Of a DNA stretch of 64,000 bases, positions 10,762 through 22,289 are shown piece after piece. The stretch's first letter is position 1. Every line of letters starts with the position of its first letter. This stretch comes from Phytoseiulus persimilis (lineage: Eukaryota; Arthropoda; Arachnida; Mesostigmata; Phytoseiidae), in assembly GCA_037576195.1 (NCBI GenBank), contig CM075101.1:42904001-42968000 (forward strand), in the 5' to 3' direction. The notes under the pieces were generated by a model. The model had not been told where the DNA came from. It made no database searches and saw nothing but the letters and a program-made list of their open reading frames with translations. The position numbers were made by a program, and so were the translations under genes.

Positions 10762-11017
10762 TAGTCGATCTCGCTGTGTGTTCCCTGCATCAGTCACTGA
10801 TTCAGAGTCGAAAACTCGAGTCACCAATGAAGACCAGGGGAGTAAATCGGCCCGGGAAAGCCGTAAAACCTCTTTTTTTTCGAATTTCGGACCTCTCTAG
10901 AAAAAAACCACGGGCCCATTCAAGACGACTAACTGTGGGCCTGAACATGACCCACCATGGACTACAAAATGGGCACACTTTAATTCAAATCTGGGTGTTA
11001 CACTTCGAAAAGTTCCC
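10762..11017 (-). repeat. Right terminal inverted repeat of the pogo-like element
   Basis: Reverse-complement partner of 8581-8838. It lies immediately upstream of the transposase start. The hAT frame reads through into this repeat on the minus strand, giving a chimeric end with no hAT homology. Confidence 0.9.
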
Positions 11018-12766
11018 TTGTCAGCCAAAGCTGATTCAGCTTTTAGGAGCTCTGCAATCAGAAGCATGAAGATCTTGACGGCGTGATTCAGATTGGCTTC
11101 CTTTTTGCAGAGAAGAAGTATGGCACGCTTGAAGGGAGCCAAAACGCCGGCTATGCTTTGTAGAGCCAGTGCGTCTTGGGCACCGATTGGTGTCCCGTGT
11201 CGAGACAATACGTACTTGAGCGCTGGCCTGATACGGGGGGCTCTCTCTATCATGAGAACCGTGGAGTACCAACGTGTTTTACAGTCGAGCATGGGACGGA
11301 CCTCGACTTTGTTGTATTCGTCCTTAGCGGTCACTCTCCTGATCTCATCCATCAGGATGGGCTTCCGCTTGAACTCTCGGACTGTGCGACGCAGGCGGCG
11401 AACAACTCCTCCGAGATCGAGTGTTCCGTCCTCTGAACCCGACTCTTCGTCGTCATCCGCGTCTTCGTTATAATTCACTCCCTCGTCATCGTTCGCATTG
11501 AAGATTTCGGCATCGAATACCAAGGCGTTTTCGCCGTGGATCACCCTCCTCACAACGAGATCGAGACCGTGCGCGTAGCACTGTTGCTTCGTCAAGCCCA
11601 ACATGTCAACCGCCTCGAGAACGTTGCTGCCACCGTCAGTGGCAGCTGCCACGATTTCCCTCGCGGAGAGCCCCACACTTTGAAGCCTCTCGGTGATCAG
11701 ACTGCTCAGGTGTGCTCCTGTCGCTCGGCTGGTTATCCTGGCGAGACCAAGGGCTGCAATTTTTGACTTCCCGAGGATCGCAGTGGCATGGTGTACGTTT
11801 ATTGTGATGTAACGATCCGTTCCTATCACCAACGCTTCGTCAAATGAGACAGAGACTTTCCAACCTCAGGAGGTATGAGAGAAAATGAGTATGAGGAGTC
11901 GTGCGAAAGCTCCAGGCTTGTGCATAATGTCAACTCCTGAACTACATATCTCGGACCTGATGAGCTAATGGTTCGGAATGTGGCACGTAGCTGGTTCCGA
12001 ACTTTCTCGGCGTCTTCGTTCAGGTATTTCGTCAGCGTTGATCCTGATTTCGGGAGCGGGATATCGCTTGTATGAGCGCGGCTGAAAAGTCGTCTGAATG
12101 TCTCAGAACTGACGATGTGATTAAAACTGACGTTCTCACAAATCAACCTCATGACGTCGTTCCTCAGACTGTGCTGATGATTAATGAATGAATCAATCTG
12201 TAGTTTCTTCTTCTTTTTCTTCGCGGGAGGTTCTCCGGGAGTTTGGGAGAGCTGCTCCTCCTCCATGATATGTTCAGATGACAAATCGTTAGTCTGAGGG
12301 ACGTTGTGCTTTGACGAACCCACTTGAGGTTTGCGTGGGTAGATTGAGTGCTTGGTCTTCAGATGCTTTTCTACCGAGCCTGTCGATTTCCCATTTCGCA
12401 GAACCTACAAACCACAATGGCATACACGAGAGGAAGGCGTTAGTGATGAGATCACTTGAGAAGAGCGATCAAGGGCCATGAAGTTCTTGCTTGCTCTTTC
12501 CATTGGGAGACAACTGACGACGCTGCTTCGTAGAAGATTCAGATCAGCACCGATAGCGCACCAAAAATCTTGGCTCTACTGCTGAATACGGCAGAGAACG
12601 CAAGTCTTTTCCTGTCCATCATGACGGAGAAGTTTTGAACAGGAATCAGTGAAAGATGCTGGCCTACCTTTGCGCATCTGTTGCATTTTGCGAGACCGGA
12701 GCTCCTCAAGAAGTGTTTCCAGACCCAGCTCGAGCAAGAGCTCGATGCTTCCTCGAATTCTTCCAT

Positions 12767-13328
12767 GTTTGACGCCTCTCAAATTCCAGTGAAGAGAAGT
12801 CACAGCGTCATCTCCGCTAAGCCGGCAATCAGTGGCTAAACCGTTGGAGTTTTCGGCTCTCGGCGGGCTAGCTCTCAGAAATTGGTACCACTCGAAGTTT
12901 CCATGCGCAGCGACACGCTCGAGTGGAAACGCGCCTCGTTCATCGGCGATTCCCCTGAGCTAATGCCAGACAGAGAAAACGGGATTATTTGAGCTGTGTT
13001 TCACGTAAGGCTCCATGTATATTTATTGGGATAGGAATCGGTGCGCACTGCGCCGAGTGACGCGGCGCCCCGGAATCAGAGATAAAGGTGCAATATAATA
13101 CTGATGATATCCAGGCTCGATAAGCACTTGCACCGAGGAATACTGGTGAGACGTCATCTCGGAAAAAAATCTTCCTCTGAGCGGAATCATCTGGTAACCA
13201 GCTGCTCGGGCACCGACAGCGGTCAGTCAGTCAGCTGCTGTGGTACGATTTCCGATGGTGGATAGTGCCACATTGGCCGATGGGTACGTAATGTGTGAGC
13301 TGGAAGGCTATAGGACAGGGAGGCGAGT
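12767..13328. other. No recognisable gene
   Basis: Sequence upstream of the BED/hAT gene. I see no coding frame with a known motif. Its promoter would be expected here, but no convincing core element is visible. Confidence 0.4.
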
Positions 13329-13412
13329 CGGCTCGTTGGCCGTGTGGCATAAACCAACGCCTTGGGTGCCACGCTAAGCTAGCAATCGCGGGTTCGATCC
13401 CCGGCCGGCACA
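13329..13412 (+). repeat. tRNA-like sequence, probably the head of a SINE
   Basis: TGGCCGTGTGGCATAA fits a polymerase III A box, and GGTTCGATCCC fits a B box 50 bp downstream. GTCGGCT and GGCCGGC could pair as a degenerate acceptor stem. The T stem has a G-G mismatch and the anticodon arm is not clear, so a working tRNA is unlikely. A body follows (about 13413-13600) with no 3' repeat that I can define. Confidence 0.5.
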
Positions 13413-13599
13413 ACAAATTTCTTATGTGGTAAAAAGAGGATTTAATTTATATCAGAATTAAATCTGAACCATCTTAAGACCCAAGCCCACCGCCCGCAAT
13501 GGGATTTGCGAGGCGATAGGGAGTGTTACTGAAGCAATACCGAAAGGTGAATCCGGGACACTCCTGAGGGCTGGCTGAGAGGTTCAGCCGAAAACAGAG

Positions 13600-14131
13600 G
13601 ACAGGGAGGCGGTCGATCGGTAGCCGTGCAAGATGGCGGCGCCTATAGGATCTGAGGGTGAGGAGGAAAGGACCGTTGGAGAGAACTCATGTGATTCAAA
13701 TAATGTGAGGCGCGAAAGCCTCAACTGCTCACTTGAGAAACTTCTACCTCAGCGTGTTATTGAGACACCACATGTATTTCTGTAATTCATTGCTGGGAAT
13801 CAAAAGAACAGTCAATCATCAACAGTTTCGCATCCGAAGGACTGAGTGGGATCGTAATTGTCTCGTCTGAGTCCCGTTGGCTGATCTGTTCCGGTCGCGA
13901 TGAACTAAATAATTGTATTACATTCATGTATGAGCTATCTGATACCTCCAAGGGAAAGGAATAAACATTCATTCAATGTGGGAGAGGTCGTTTTAACTAA
14001 GTGCTCCAGGTCGATTCGACGAAGTAAGTCCGAATAGCGTTCGAGTGTCTCGGAGCTTCATGTGGCCGTTAGGGAAAGGCAATGCGTCATACAGGACGCG
14101 GGAAGAGGGTCCCCTGTCATAAGTCGTAACG
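13600..14131. other. Upstream region of the MULE-Ulp1 gene
   Basis: About 530 bp without an identifiable gene. It should include the 5' terminal region and promoter of the transposon that carries the next gene. No terminal inverted repeat was recognised by eye. Confidence 0.35.
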
Positions 14132-17100
14132 ATGGATCGAGAAGGCGAATTTATGCGCAAAAGTGACGGTACCCACCGCGGGACTGTACTCTGGTATGAC
14201 CCGCGAGGGCCATACCAGGTGGGTGAGCACCGGGGAGTGTCCGAGTTCATTTTTCACAGAGAAAAAGCTGCCGCGGACGGCAATTTGATCGTTCGTTGCA
14301 AAAATTGGCGTCGGTAAGTTCGTACTTATCAGAATCCCTCATGTTCCGTTTGCTTGATTGTACGATTCGTTCCATATGACGGGGCAGTGTCTTAGAGAAA
14401 TCCGCGGTCAATGGAAGGGGCTTCTTTCACAAAGCACGAGCAGGGCCCTATGTAATTCGTTTGATAACATTGCGGATCGGATCCTCTGCTGAGCCTGGTC
14501 ACGACAAATCTTCCAAGTCTAGGTTTTACGTGCTCAGCCTGGAGAAGCCATACTGACGTTTGTCTCATTGGGTGCCTTTATCTGAGATTATTTTTTACGC
14601 GTTACAAGACAGAACAGAGTTGAGTCCGCGCCGCATAGTGCAATCAATGGCTCCAGCCGTTATTTTGATTCGACAATCCGAAGTCAAATCCGGCCCACCT
14701 TGCAATTTTCAAATCCGCACCCAAATTCTTCCAGCCCTTTCCTGTGCGGAGTCAGAGCCAAGATCAACGACTCTGGGGAGATACTCAGCATGGACAAAAT
14801 CCACAACCATAGTCCGGAGTTTGGGGGATATGTCTCGTCTGTCTTGATGGCTCGTGGAAACTGGATAAGGAACTCTAAGGCAAACCCACGGCAGCCGCTG
14901 ATGCAAGCACTACTCAAGGAGCGACGAACGTAATGCAATACTACTCCTAGTCTCTCATAAGTGATAACATCCGTAAGCTTCATTGAACTTAATTCATTCT
15001 ATCAGATCTCATATCAGATTTCCCGTCTTAGGCTCCCGGTTGCTGCGGCGAAACACGTTATCCCAAGGCAGCACGCGCGAACCCTCCGACGTCGAGGGGC
15101 AAGCGTGAGGCCCCCCCAGATACACACCTTGATGGAGCTCCACGAGAGCATACAGGCTCAGCTCGGACCGCGAATGTATACTTGCACAGCAGACTCGGAA
15201 AGTCTCCTGAGCTTCTTGTGCCCGATCACCCAAAGCGTGATTCTTACCACTCGCCGTTTGCTGGAGATTCTCGTGCGAGCCCCAATGATACAAGCGGACG
15301 CAACTTATTCTGTAGTTCCTAAGGGCATATGCAGACAGTTGTTCATTATCCACGGGCGATGGAATGGTGAAGTAAGTGAAGGTTCAGCATAGAAATTTCC
15401 TCTGATTTATTCCAATAAGCTTGTGACCCAACTCAATCCTCATTTCCAGGCGATGATGCTCGCGTGTGCGTTGATGAAGCGTTCGTCACGACAGGCCTAC
15501 GAGGAAGTCTTCCGCGTTCTCCGGAATGAAACCGATGGTTACATCATCCCCGCCTATATGGGGGATTTTGATGCTGCTATGCGAAGGGCGGTGCGTGAAG
15601 TACACCCAGGAATTCGAGTTTACGGCTGCTTGTTCCACTTCGCACAGGCGTTGGTGCGGAAGACTAGTTCCCATGAGGTAGGACTGGCCAACGCAATCAG
15701 GGAACCAGGTCCGATCCTCGAGAAGTTCCTTTCTCTCACAGCATTGCCATTGCTGCCTGCACACGACATCGTACCTGTCTTCAACATCCTGGAGCAGGAA
15801 TGTGAGGGGATTGACGTGAGCTCTAGGGTAAGCTATGGGTAGATTCCACCGACTGCGATAGGGAAGTTTTGCTCTATTGGTGTTTTTGATCCCGCCCACC
15901 ATAAGCGTCCTCATGCATTGATACTTTTTTCATCATCATCAGCTGCAACCCCTCCTCGAATACATAAGGGCGTATTGGCTGGACGTCATTGGACCCGAGG
16001 ACTTATCACTCTACAGAGCTCCGACGAGAACGAATAACATCGTCGAGTCCAAAAATGCCAAACTAGCGCGCCTCCTGAAGAGGAATGGTCCGATTTGGGA
16101 TGTCGTCGGTGAGTGTGTTCGATCTTGAAGAATTGTTTTATGTATTGCCTCAAGTCCACCATGAGTCCCCTGCTTCCCGCTGAATGACTTCATGAGATTC
16201 TTCACACTTCCCAGCGATGGTTTGCGAGTTCGCCTTCGACTCGATCGTCCATTACGAGCAGGTAATCACTGGCGAAAAAAATATCTTGTCCGCACCAAGT
16301 CGGGAGACTCGTCGGAACCAAGAAACGATTGTCCGCGCTTGGACCCGTCTGGAGCAGGGCCTGATCTCGCCGAGACAGCTCATCGATAGTGTGAAATTCA
16401 GAGCAGGTGGAGGTGAGCCCCTCGAGCGCAACATAGACGTCTTCGTCGAGCTTGTACCATGATTGTCACTGCTCATCACCGAAGCCTTGCATAAAATTTG
16501 AGACTGTTCCAATGTACATTTCATTCATCATATTGCAGCCGCGACTCGCCATGAGCTTGTACCCTCGGGACTGGCAGATGCCTCAGTGGTCACTGTCGCC
16601 ATCGTTCCATCTGTCTCGTCTCCCGTCCCCCCCTTATGGGACCCATGGGTAGCAGCCCAGGGTATGATGCATGATCACGATTATGATCTCAAACCGGTCC
16701 ATCACTTGTTCGGAGACCACACGTATGCCAAGAGTCAGGAAGGGGCGCATCAGGCAGTCTTTCCCATCCCACACAACAGTCCGACTCTTGAAGTTATGCA
16801 AAAGAGGATAAGAGACGCACTCAAAAAACCAACGAACCATGTTCTCGCGACAATATCAGGACAATCTCTCAGACGAGCTGACCTTGAAACTCTGCAAGAT
16901 GGCCAATGGCTCAATGACGCAGTGATCGATGCCTACCTCAATCATATCGTGCAGCGAAGCGAGGGAAAGCAATACCTGCCCAAGGTGCACGCGTTCAACG
17001 CGCACTTCTTCTTATTGTATGTCAAAATGGGCTATGAAGGGATTCGTACGTGGACGAAGCGACAGGACATATTCGGAAAAGACATGGTCCTCATCCCAAT

Positions 17101-17467
17101 ACACACAGTCAATCACTGGAGCATAGTCATCGTCGACATTCGGCTCATGCGTATCGAATACTTTGACTCTATGGGCGGCCGTAACGACCCATGTCTCGAA
17201 ATGCTGCTGAATTACCTCGCGGAGGAGCTTGAAGACAAGAAGGGAAGCGCTCTCAACACCGACGATTGGCAACTGATTAACGTCCGCGACATCCCGCGAC
17301 AGGGAAACAGCTTCGACTGTGGAGTGTACGCTCTGAAATATGCCGATTACAAAGCGGAAGACGCCCCGATGACCTTCACCCAGAAAAACATGCCTTGCTT
17401 CCGCCGCCGAATGATGTTCGAGCTTCTGCAGTCGGAAATACTTCCGACTGCTCACAATACAATCTGA
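14132..17467 (+). CDS. FLYWCH-MULE transposase fused to a Ulp1/SENP protease, seven exons
   Basis: Exons: 14132-14313, 14735-14929, 15032-15371, 15450-15827, 15943-16108, 16215-16412, 16539-17467. All six introns are GT-AG. The exons sum to 2388 nt, exactly 796 codons with one terminal stop. Residues about 20-85 form a FLYWCH/WRKY-like finger (SEFIFHREK, RCKNWRRPFLCGVRAK, HNHSPE). A MULE transposase follows with acidic residues in QADATYSVV (about D215), YMGDFDAAM (about D278) and RTNNIVESKN (about E400), plus YGCLFHFAQAL. The last 300 residues are a C48 cysteine protease with the full triad: H679 in VNHWSIVIVD, D696 in YFDSMGG, and Q741 and C747 in PRQGNSFDCGVY. The finger would bind transposon ends and the MULE part would cut. 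The protease would cleave SUMO-like conjugates or precursors, which is inference. No lesion is visible. Confidence 0.9.
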
Positions 17468-17964
17468 GTCAATAAAGCTTTTTGTATGAGAATGTCAGGG
17501 GTAGTTTGTTCCGACCACGCGCGGCTGCGATCGCCGGCCGGGAAGAGAGGGCTCCGCGGACTGATTAGAACCTTTTATTCGTTATAGTAACACAACTCTT
17601 CTATGGATGCGCCTGAACGACAGGCCATCCGACTCTACTCACTTGCTTCCGTACCTACTTCACGCGCACGTCGAACACGTCTCGCTACCGGTACAACTAT
17701 TTCACTGCACAACTGATTCCGATGGTGCCGTTGGAATGTCGCAGCGAGAGCAGCGGGAGATCTTTGAGGCGCGGCGCGAACAACGCGCGGCATATGACTC
17801 TAACAAGAAGCATGTCAGATCTTTCCCACTTCGGTTGTCCCTTACATCGGGCTTTTGCTCCAGAGCTAGCTGCTCACCACCCTCCTTAGTTTGAAAAGTT
17901 ACCGGCAAGAAGCCTCCTCTCCCTCGAATCTGCTTCAGCCGCCATCTTGGATGGCTACCGAATA

Positions 17965-19225
17965 ACCTAGGGACACGGTCATTCTTTCGAAAAACATGGC
18001 GACGCAGGGGAGGGAGAAAGATAGGAGGGCAGCGAAGAGGTAAACAGCCGGACGGCGCGCTATTCAAAATGTTGAAGGCTCTTGAGAGCCGCTCGGGACA
18101 GAATCAGGCAATCGGTCAGAAGAGTATTTGCTGCACTGTTTAAGCCAACGAAACCAAGGCCCTGAATAATTTGGATTCACAGGTCGCTTCATTCTTCTCG
18201 AGTACTGCTCAACTGTCGACTAGTGAGAACTCACACGAATCTTGATTCTCCACCATCACATACTACATACTGCTCGCGATCTTGTCTTCCGTGGAGTCAC
18301 ATCGAGGTCCAGACTCGCAATGGAACTGGAATTCGACTACCTCGCTGATAGAATACATCGTATAGGCTCGTGGCTGAAGCATGTCTTGCGATTGAGGAGG
18401 TACGCATACACGAAGCTGTGTCTTCGGTATAGCGTCCCACTCGAGTCAGGTGTTTGACTTGAACCGGAACACTGCCGTGTTCCATCGTTAGACGTTTACC
18501 GGTATCCCTCTCCAGGGATGAGTATATATAAGAATAAAGGAACATGGTACAGTGGGGAACTGTATCCATCCGTAGTACACACGTTTGTTGATTTGCCGTT
18601 ATCTCCCTATCAGTTGCAGATCTGTTGTTTCAGAGTTCTACCGACTATCTAGTGAAAAACTCCATCACTCGCCCAAGGCGGTTACCAGTGAATTGAGCGG
18701 AAGCAGATTTGAGCAGTGGTCGTATTTGAGCGAGAGTCGAATTTGAGCGGGAGTTGGATTTGAGCGACAGCTTGTTTTGAGCGGAGGTCCAATTCGATAC
18801 GTACGCCCGAGGGCCCTCGCCTAGGTACAGATGTAAATATTGGAATCTCATATCTTGTGGGTTATAACCCTTCTCGGAATCAATGGCTTCGCAGGAGTCG
18901 AACGTCGACCGGAGCCAACTCTCCATCTCCCACTCGAACTTAGTGAGCGAGCTGTCGCTGCTTCCCTCCCTAGTCGATAATGCTGCTGAGACGATCTCTC
19001 ATGTGTAGAGCCAAGGCGGGATGACAAAACATGATGGATAGCTAGCCAGTCAGTCGATAACTCAATGATACAGCCTGTCCAGACATGTGTGCCACATTAA
19101 GCTTCCAAGTACATAGGCTTTCAAGAGCTTTCAAAATTTCAAATGCAGCGCCCTCAGGCTGTGTTCCGTCTGCTGCTCCACTCTCCCCTGAGCCTCCATG
19201 TTTTTCGAAAGAATGTCCTAGACCC
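17965..19225. mobile_element. Inverted-repeat element with about 115-bp ends
   Basis: Bases 17965-18085 are repeated in reverse complement at 19105-19225. Shared blocks include CATTCTTTCGAAAAACATGG, CAGGGGAG and a TTCAAAAT ... GGCTCTTGA(G/A)AGCC block. The roughly 1-kb interior has no recognisable gene. This suggests a non-autonomous DNA transposon. A target duplication is not certain. Confidence 0.55.
18693..18793. repeat. 17-bp tandem repeat, six units
   Basis: Six consecutive units begin TTGAGCG (or TTGAGCA) and have a variable centre, a period of about 17 bp, for example TTGAGCGAGAGTCGAAT. It lies inside the inverted-repeat element and is not coding. Confidence 0.8.
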
Positions 19226-19235
19226 ATAACCTACA

Positions 19236-19330
19236 CCCTATAGGACATAGGTTCGCAAACAATGAGATTGACAGCAGACGCTTTCGAGGGAGAGGAGGAG
19301 GCATTGTCGGCGCATCCCAGAGAGTAAGCG
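19236..19330 (+). repeat. Dispersed repeat with GGTTCGCAAACAATGAG and GAGGGAGAGGAGGAG motifs
   Basis: The order GGTTCGCAAACAATG, CAGACGCTTTCGAGGGAGAG and a purine tail recurs on the minus strand at 36130-36235. A weaker copy lies at 54245-54335 (GGTCGCAAACAATG then TTTTCGAGGGAGAGGAGGAG). It is probably a short interspersed repeat or transposon end. No gene is present. Confidence 0.65.
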
Positions 19331-19689
19331 CGCGTGATACGAATTCTTGAGGGTTCTTGGGGAGCATTGGGTCTGGACTGACTGGTCGAGAGTGGTATCG
19401 TTGAACGAGATGATTGAAATTCAATAAAGAATGGAATATTCGTAGAATGCAATATAACAAGCTGAGACCTCAATATTTTGAGTATTGAAGTATGGGGGTC
19501 CGATGGAGTGTGGAAAGCAAAACGTCAGCTCAAAGTACAATGCAGTGGAATAATCGATTCATTCCCAAGAAGGAGTGACTTCTTCTACGCCGTGGGGAAG
19601 TAGTTTCCAGCGGAAACGATGCCTTTTCTGACACCCTCCTTCGCGTATGAACCACTCCCTGGTTTTCGACACGATCACCATTTCTTGCA

Positions 19690-20330
19690 GCATCTCTCAA
19701 ACTTTCGCGTCGTCAGGTTCTTGGTGAGAATGTTGGCAATCAACCCGGTCGTTGGTATGTCACACGGGAGCTTCAGTGGCCGCTCAATCACAAACGTTGG
19801 AGATCGGAGTTTTGAAAACGTTTCATTCCCTGGCAAATATGCCAGGTTAAAGTGCCATGGATTCGGCTTCGGCCGTTCAGGGAGCTACCGTGGGTTCCCT
19901 TGCAACCAACGGCAGTCTCAAAATCCCCTCAGTCAGCTTCATCGAACGCCTCAATTCTCCCACCTGCATTTCCATGAATCTCCAACTTGGGAGAGAGGGA
20001 AGATCCACCTTTTCGAGACGGCGACGAGGGCGTCGTTTGGAAGGCCGAGCCTTTCATATGCCGAAGTATTCGTTCGACCGCCAACCAGTGCGCCTTCGAT
20101 GGTTCCGCGCAAAACCGGCTAACAACCCAACTGCATGACGTACATCTGGTCGACTAATCCGGGGACTGTGGACACGTGGATCAGGGAGCCAACTGCCCCT
20201 CGGTACGGGGCATCGGTCGGTTCCTCTCCTTCTGCTTTCTGGACTAGCTTCGGATCCTGAGCAGTTCAATCTCGAGGTTGGAAGACGCTCGGGAGCAGTT
20301 TCGACGGTTTCATGCATTCGTTCGACAGCT
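19690..20330 (-). pseudogene. copia-type retrotransposon relic (RNase H region)
   Basis: Broken minus-strand frames carry the C-terminal pol signatures of Ty1/copia. In order they are PYRGAVGSLIHVST near 20210, a HWLAVERILRHMKG-like block near 20070, STAEAESMAL-like sequence near 19860 and IANILTKNLTTRKFERCCKKW ending at a stop near 19680. Frameshifts separate the blocks. No LTR, gag or integrase is recognisable nearby. This is an old, dead fragment. Confidence 0.7.
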
Positions 20331-20648
20331 TAAGAGCGAAGAACGCTCCTGAGTCTGGGGACCTCCGCATCTCCGAAGCGAGAGAAGCCGAGTTCCAATA
20401 GGCCGTCATGATATTTCTCTGGTGGTTATAACCAGTGAGGTGATCGAAGAAAGCGGGCACTGTTAGAGATCACGCAAACTCTGAATGGAGGCTTCAATGT
20501 TAGGAAAAAGCTCAGAATTAATACAAGGAGTATTCATAGCACCAAACCAATAGGGACAATTCCAGGGGTCTACCGCGCGACTTGGTCTGCCGACTGGGGG
20601 CCGCGGGGTTGAGGAATGAGGAATTTGAGGAGTACTGATTGGAGGAGT

Positions 20649-20731
20649 AAGAATGGGATCGGGAGCTAGGAAATCAAAAGATTCTCCTTCTACCGATAGT
20701 CCGTCTTCTTATAAATTACATTCCGGACCAC
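20649..20731 (+). repeat. 83-bp direct repeat, copy 1
   Basis: AAGAATGGGATCG then GAGCTAGGAAATCAAAAG and ACCGATAGTCCGTCTTC recur at 21483-21565 in the same orientation with only two or three differences. The copies are 834 bp apart. The segment between them has no recognisable gene. Confidence 0.85.
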
Positions 20732-21482
20732 TGGTGACACCTCGACATCTTGCTGCAGATTCAGTGGAAATGTGGTCGAACGATATTTGAGCTGGATCGC
20801 TTGAAATGATCAGGTCTGTGAAAAAGACTATCTACTCCGGTCGGCATTCCTGGTTTGCTCAAGAAACTAGTCACATCTCGTGTGATGGCTGCGTTCAACG
20901 TCATGGTCATCGCCGAGGAAAATTGCAACTCAGCTTCGGCGGGACGCTTCGGACCGCCTCCAACAGAGAAGATGATACGTGAGTGGAGATCGGAGAAGGA
21001 TGTTTCAGGGACGATGTCAGAGCGAAAGATTTCTCCGAACGGATGCAAGAAGACGTTGAGTGCCACAGTCGTTCGCAATCGGCGTGAGATGCGGACATTG
21101 GGAGGGCCTCGGCCACTCACAAACCTAGTCTCCATGAATGGAAAACATGGATAGCTTAAGCTTAACGGGGTGGGAGTGGCCCCGCTCAAGCCGCACACCG
21201 ATGTATCGCGCATGTCCCTATCCACCGTACTCCTGAACAGTTTTCCGCATACCTTCCAATGATGAATGTGGGCAGACGAGGACCTTGGATTCGAAATAAC
21301 GAGACCATCTGCACGGTGGAACGAGCGTTTCGCTCCCGTCCCTCTCTAGATCTGCGGAGGAAGTTTCGTCCAGCCGGAGAAGTGGCCTCTCATTCGAACT
21401 CCGGGGATTGATCGTCTTCCTGTTCCGCATCGCAGCAGCGGCAACGCATGGATGACGATGTCAATTTGGTCAGCGATTCGGC

Positions 21483-21565
21483 AAGAATGGGATCGAGAGC
21501 TAGGAAATCAAAAGATTCTCCTTCTACCGATAGTCCGTCTTCTTATAAACTACATTCCGGACCGA
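21483..21565 (+). repeat. 83-bp direct repeat, copy 2
   Basis: Nearly identical to 20649-20731. The pair could be a local duplication or the remains of terminal direct repeats of a small element. Neither copy is coding. Confidence 0.85.
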
Positions 21566-22289
21566 TGGGAAGGACATTGAGTACCATTTCATGCCGCGGA
21601 ACGCCACATCGACGATTCAGCCCATGGGCCAAGGCTTCATTCGGGCAACGACAATGCAGTGTCGTAGCCAGAACGGCGCTGAGCAGGCTTTAGCCCCCGC
21701 CCCCAAAACTTCCGAGCTCATGCTATCTAACTCGAGGATCCGGAACCGAAGTTGCATCTGTGGCCCTCCGGAATGGAGCACGATGCAGTACAATAAGGTG
21801 AGGGCAATCAATGAATACCATCGATCCTAAATCACATGAGGGATGGAGACCTCAACGCGTCGCTTCTGAGGTTTCAGGTCAAACGTAAGCTCTCGTAGAA
21901 GTGGGCGAAGAAAAATTCAACCCCGAAAATTCTGGGTACGCCACTGATTTCAAGACGCACGTCGCGCGCATGGTTTCGCACGAATCGGAGACACGAGAAC
22001 CAATGAATCGGATGTGGGAGGCCATCGACGTCGTGCGAAGGATACATCTCCTGAAGCATGCCTAGACCTCTATCGAAGCTCAAACGATACGGACTTTTCC
22101 GAAGCCTTGCGAGGACACTCGTTCGTTGCTTCGAGGCCGGCATGGGAAGGGGAGACCCTGGAACTCTTCCGGGCCGCCATTTTGACGGTTGTAAGCGGTT
22201 TCGAGGGGGTTTTAGAAGACGAAGAAGACGTTGCGCCGGAATGAGCGCGCTCTTTTCAGGCCGGAAAGTCGAAGATCCCCACTGAGTGT

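Larger units (their letters stand above)
8580..11017 (-). mobile_element. pogo-like DNA transposon with about 255-bp inverted repeats
   Basis: The two ends (8581-8838 and 10762-11017) are inverted copies of each other along about 255 bp. They start AGGGAACT then CGAAGTGTAACACCC and continue through CCATGGTGGGTCATGTT and CTGAATCAGTGACTGATG, with scattered mismatches. Between them lies one open transposase frame. The element is about 2.4 kb and sits inside exon 3 of a hAT gene. I could not identify a clean TA duplication, so the outermost bases are uncertain. Confidence 0.85.
7959..12766 (-). pseudogene. BED-finger hAT transposase gene, split by a pogo-like insertion
   Basis: Spliced minus-strand gene. 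Exon 1 (12766-12668) holds SSWVWKHFLRS and KCNRCAK, the first half of a BED zinc finger. After a GT-AG intron, exon 2 (12404-11957) completes it (EKHLKTKHS) and adds a lysine-rich stretch and the hAT block SFNHIVSSETFRRLF. After a 92-bp intron, exon 3 (from 11864) encodes WKVSVSFDEAL, TDGGSNVLEAV and QQCYAHGLDLVV, then an acidic spacer and a hAT core to about 11018. There the pogo-like element interrupts it. Coding sense resumes at about 8580 (EILLESLKKEIKKRRTILS) to a likely donor at 8356. A final exon ends IPPISVQPERDLSVLRQIIG ... DDIFVLRKAFECGL at a stop at 7959-7961, the hAT dimerisation region. Without the insertion it would be nearly complete. Whether it was an autonomous transposase or a domesticated ZBED-like gene is open. 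Confidence 0.8.

Noticed and set aside
13329..13412. Functional tRNA gene
   Set aside because: A and B boxes fit, but stems have mismatches and no convincing anticodon arm is seen. A SINE head is more likely.
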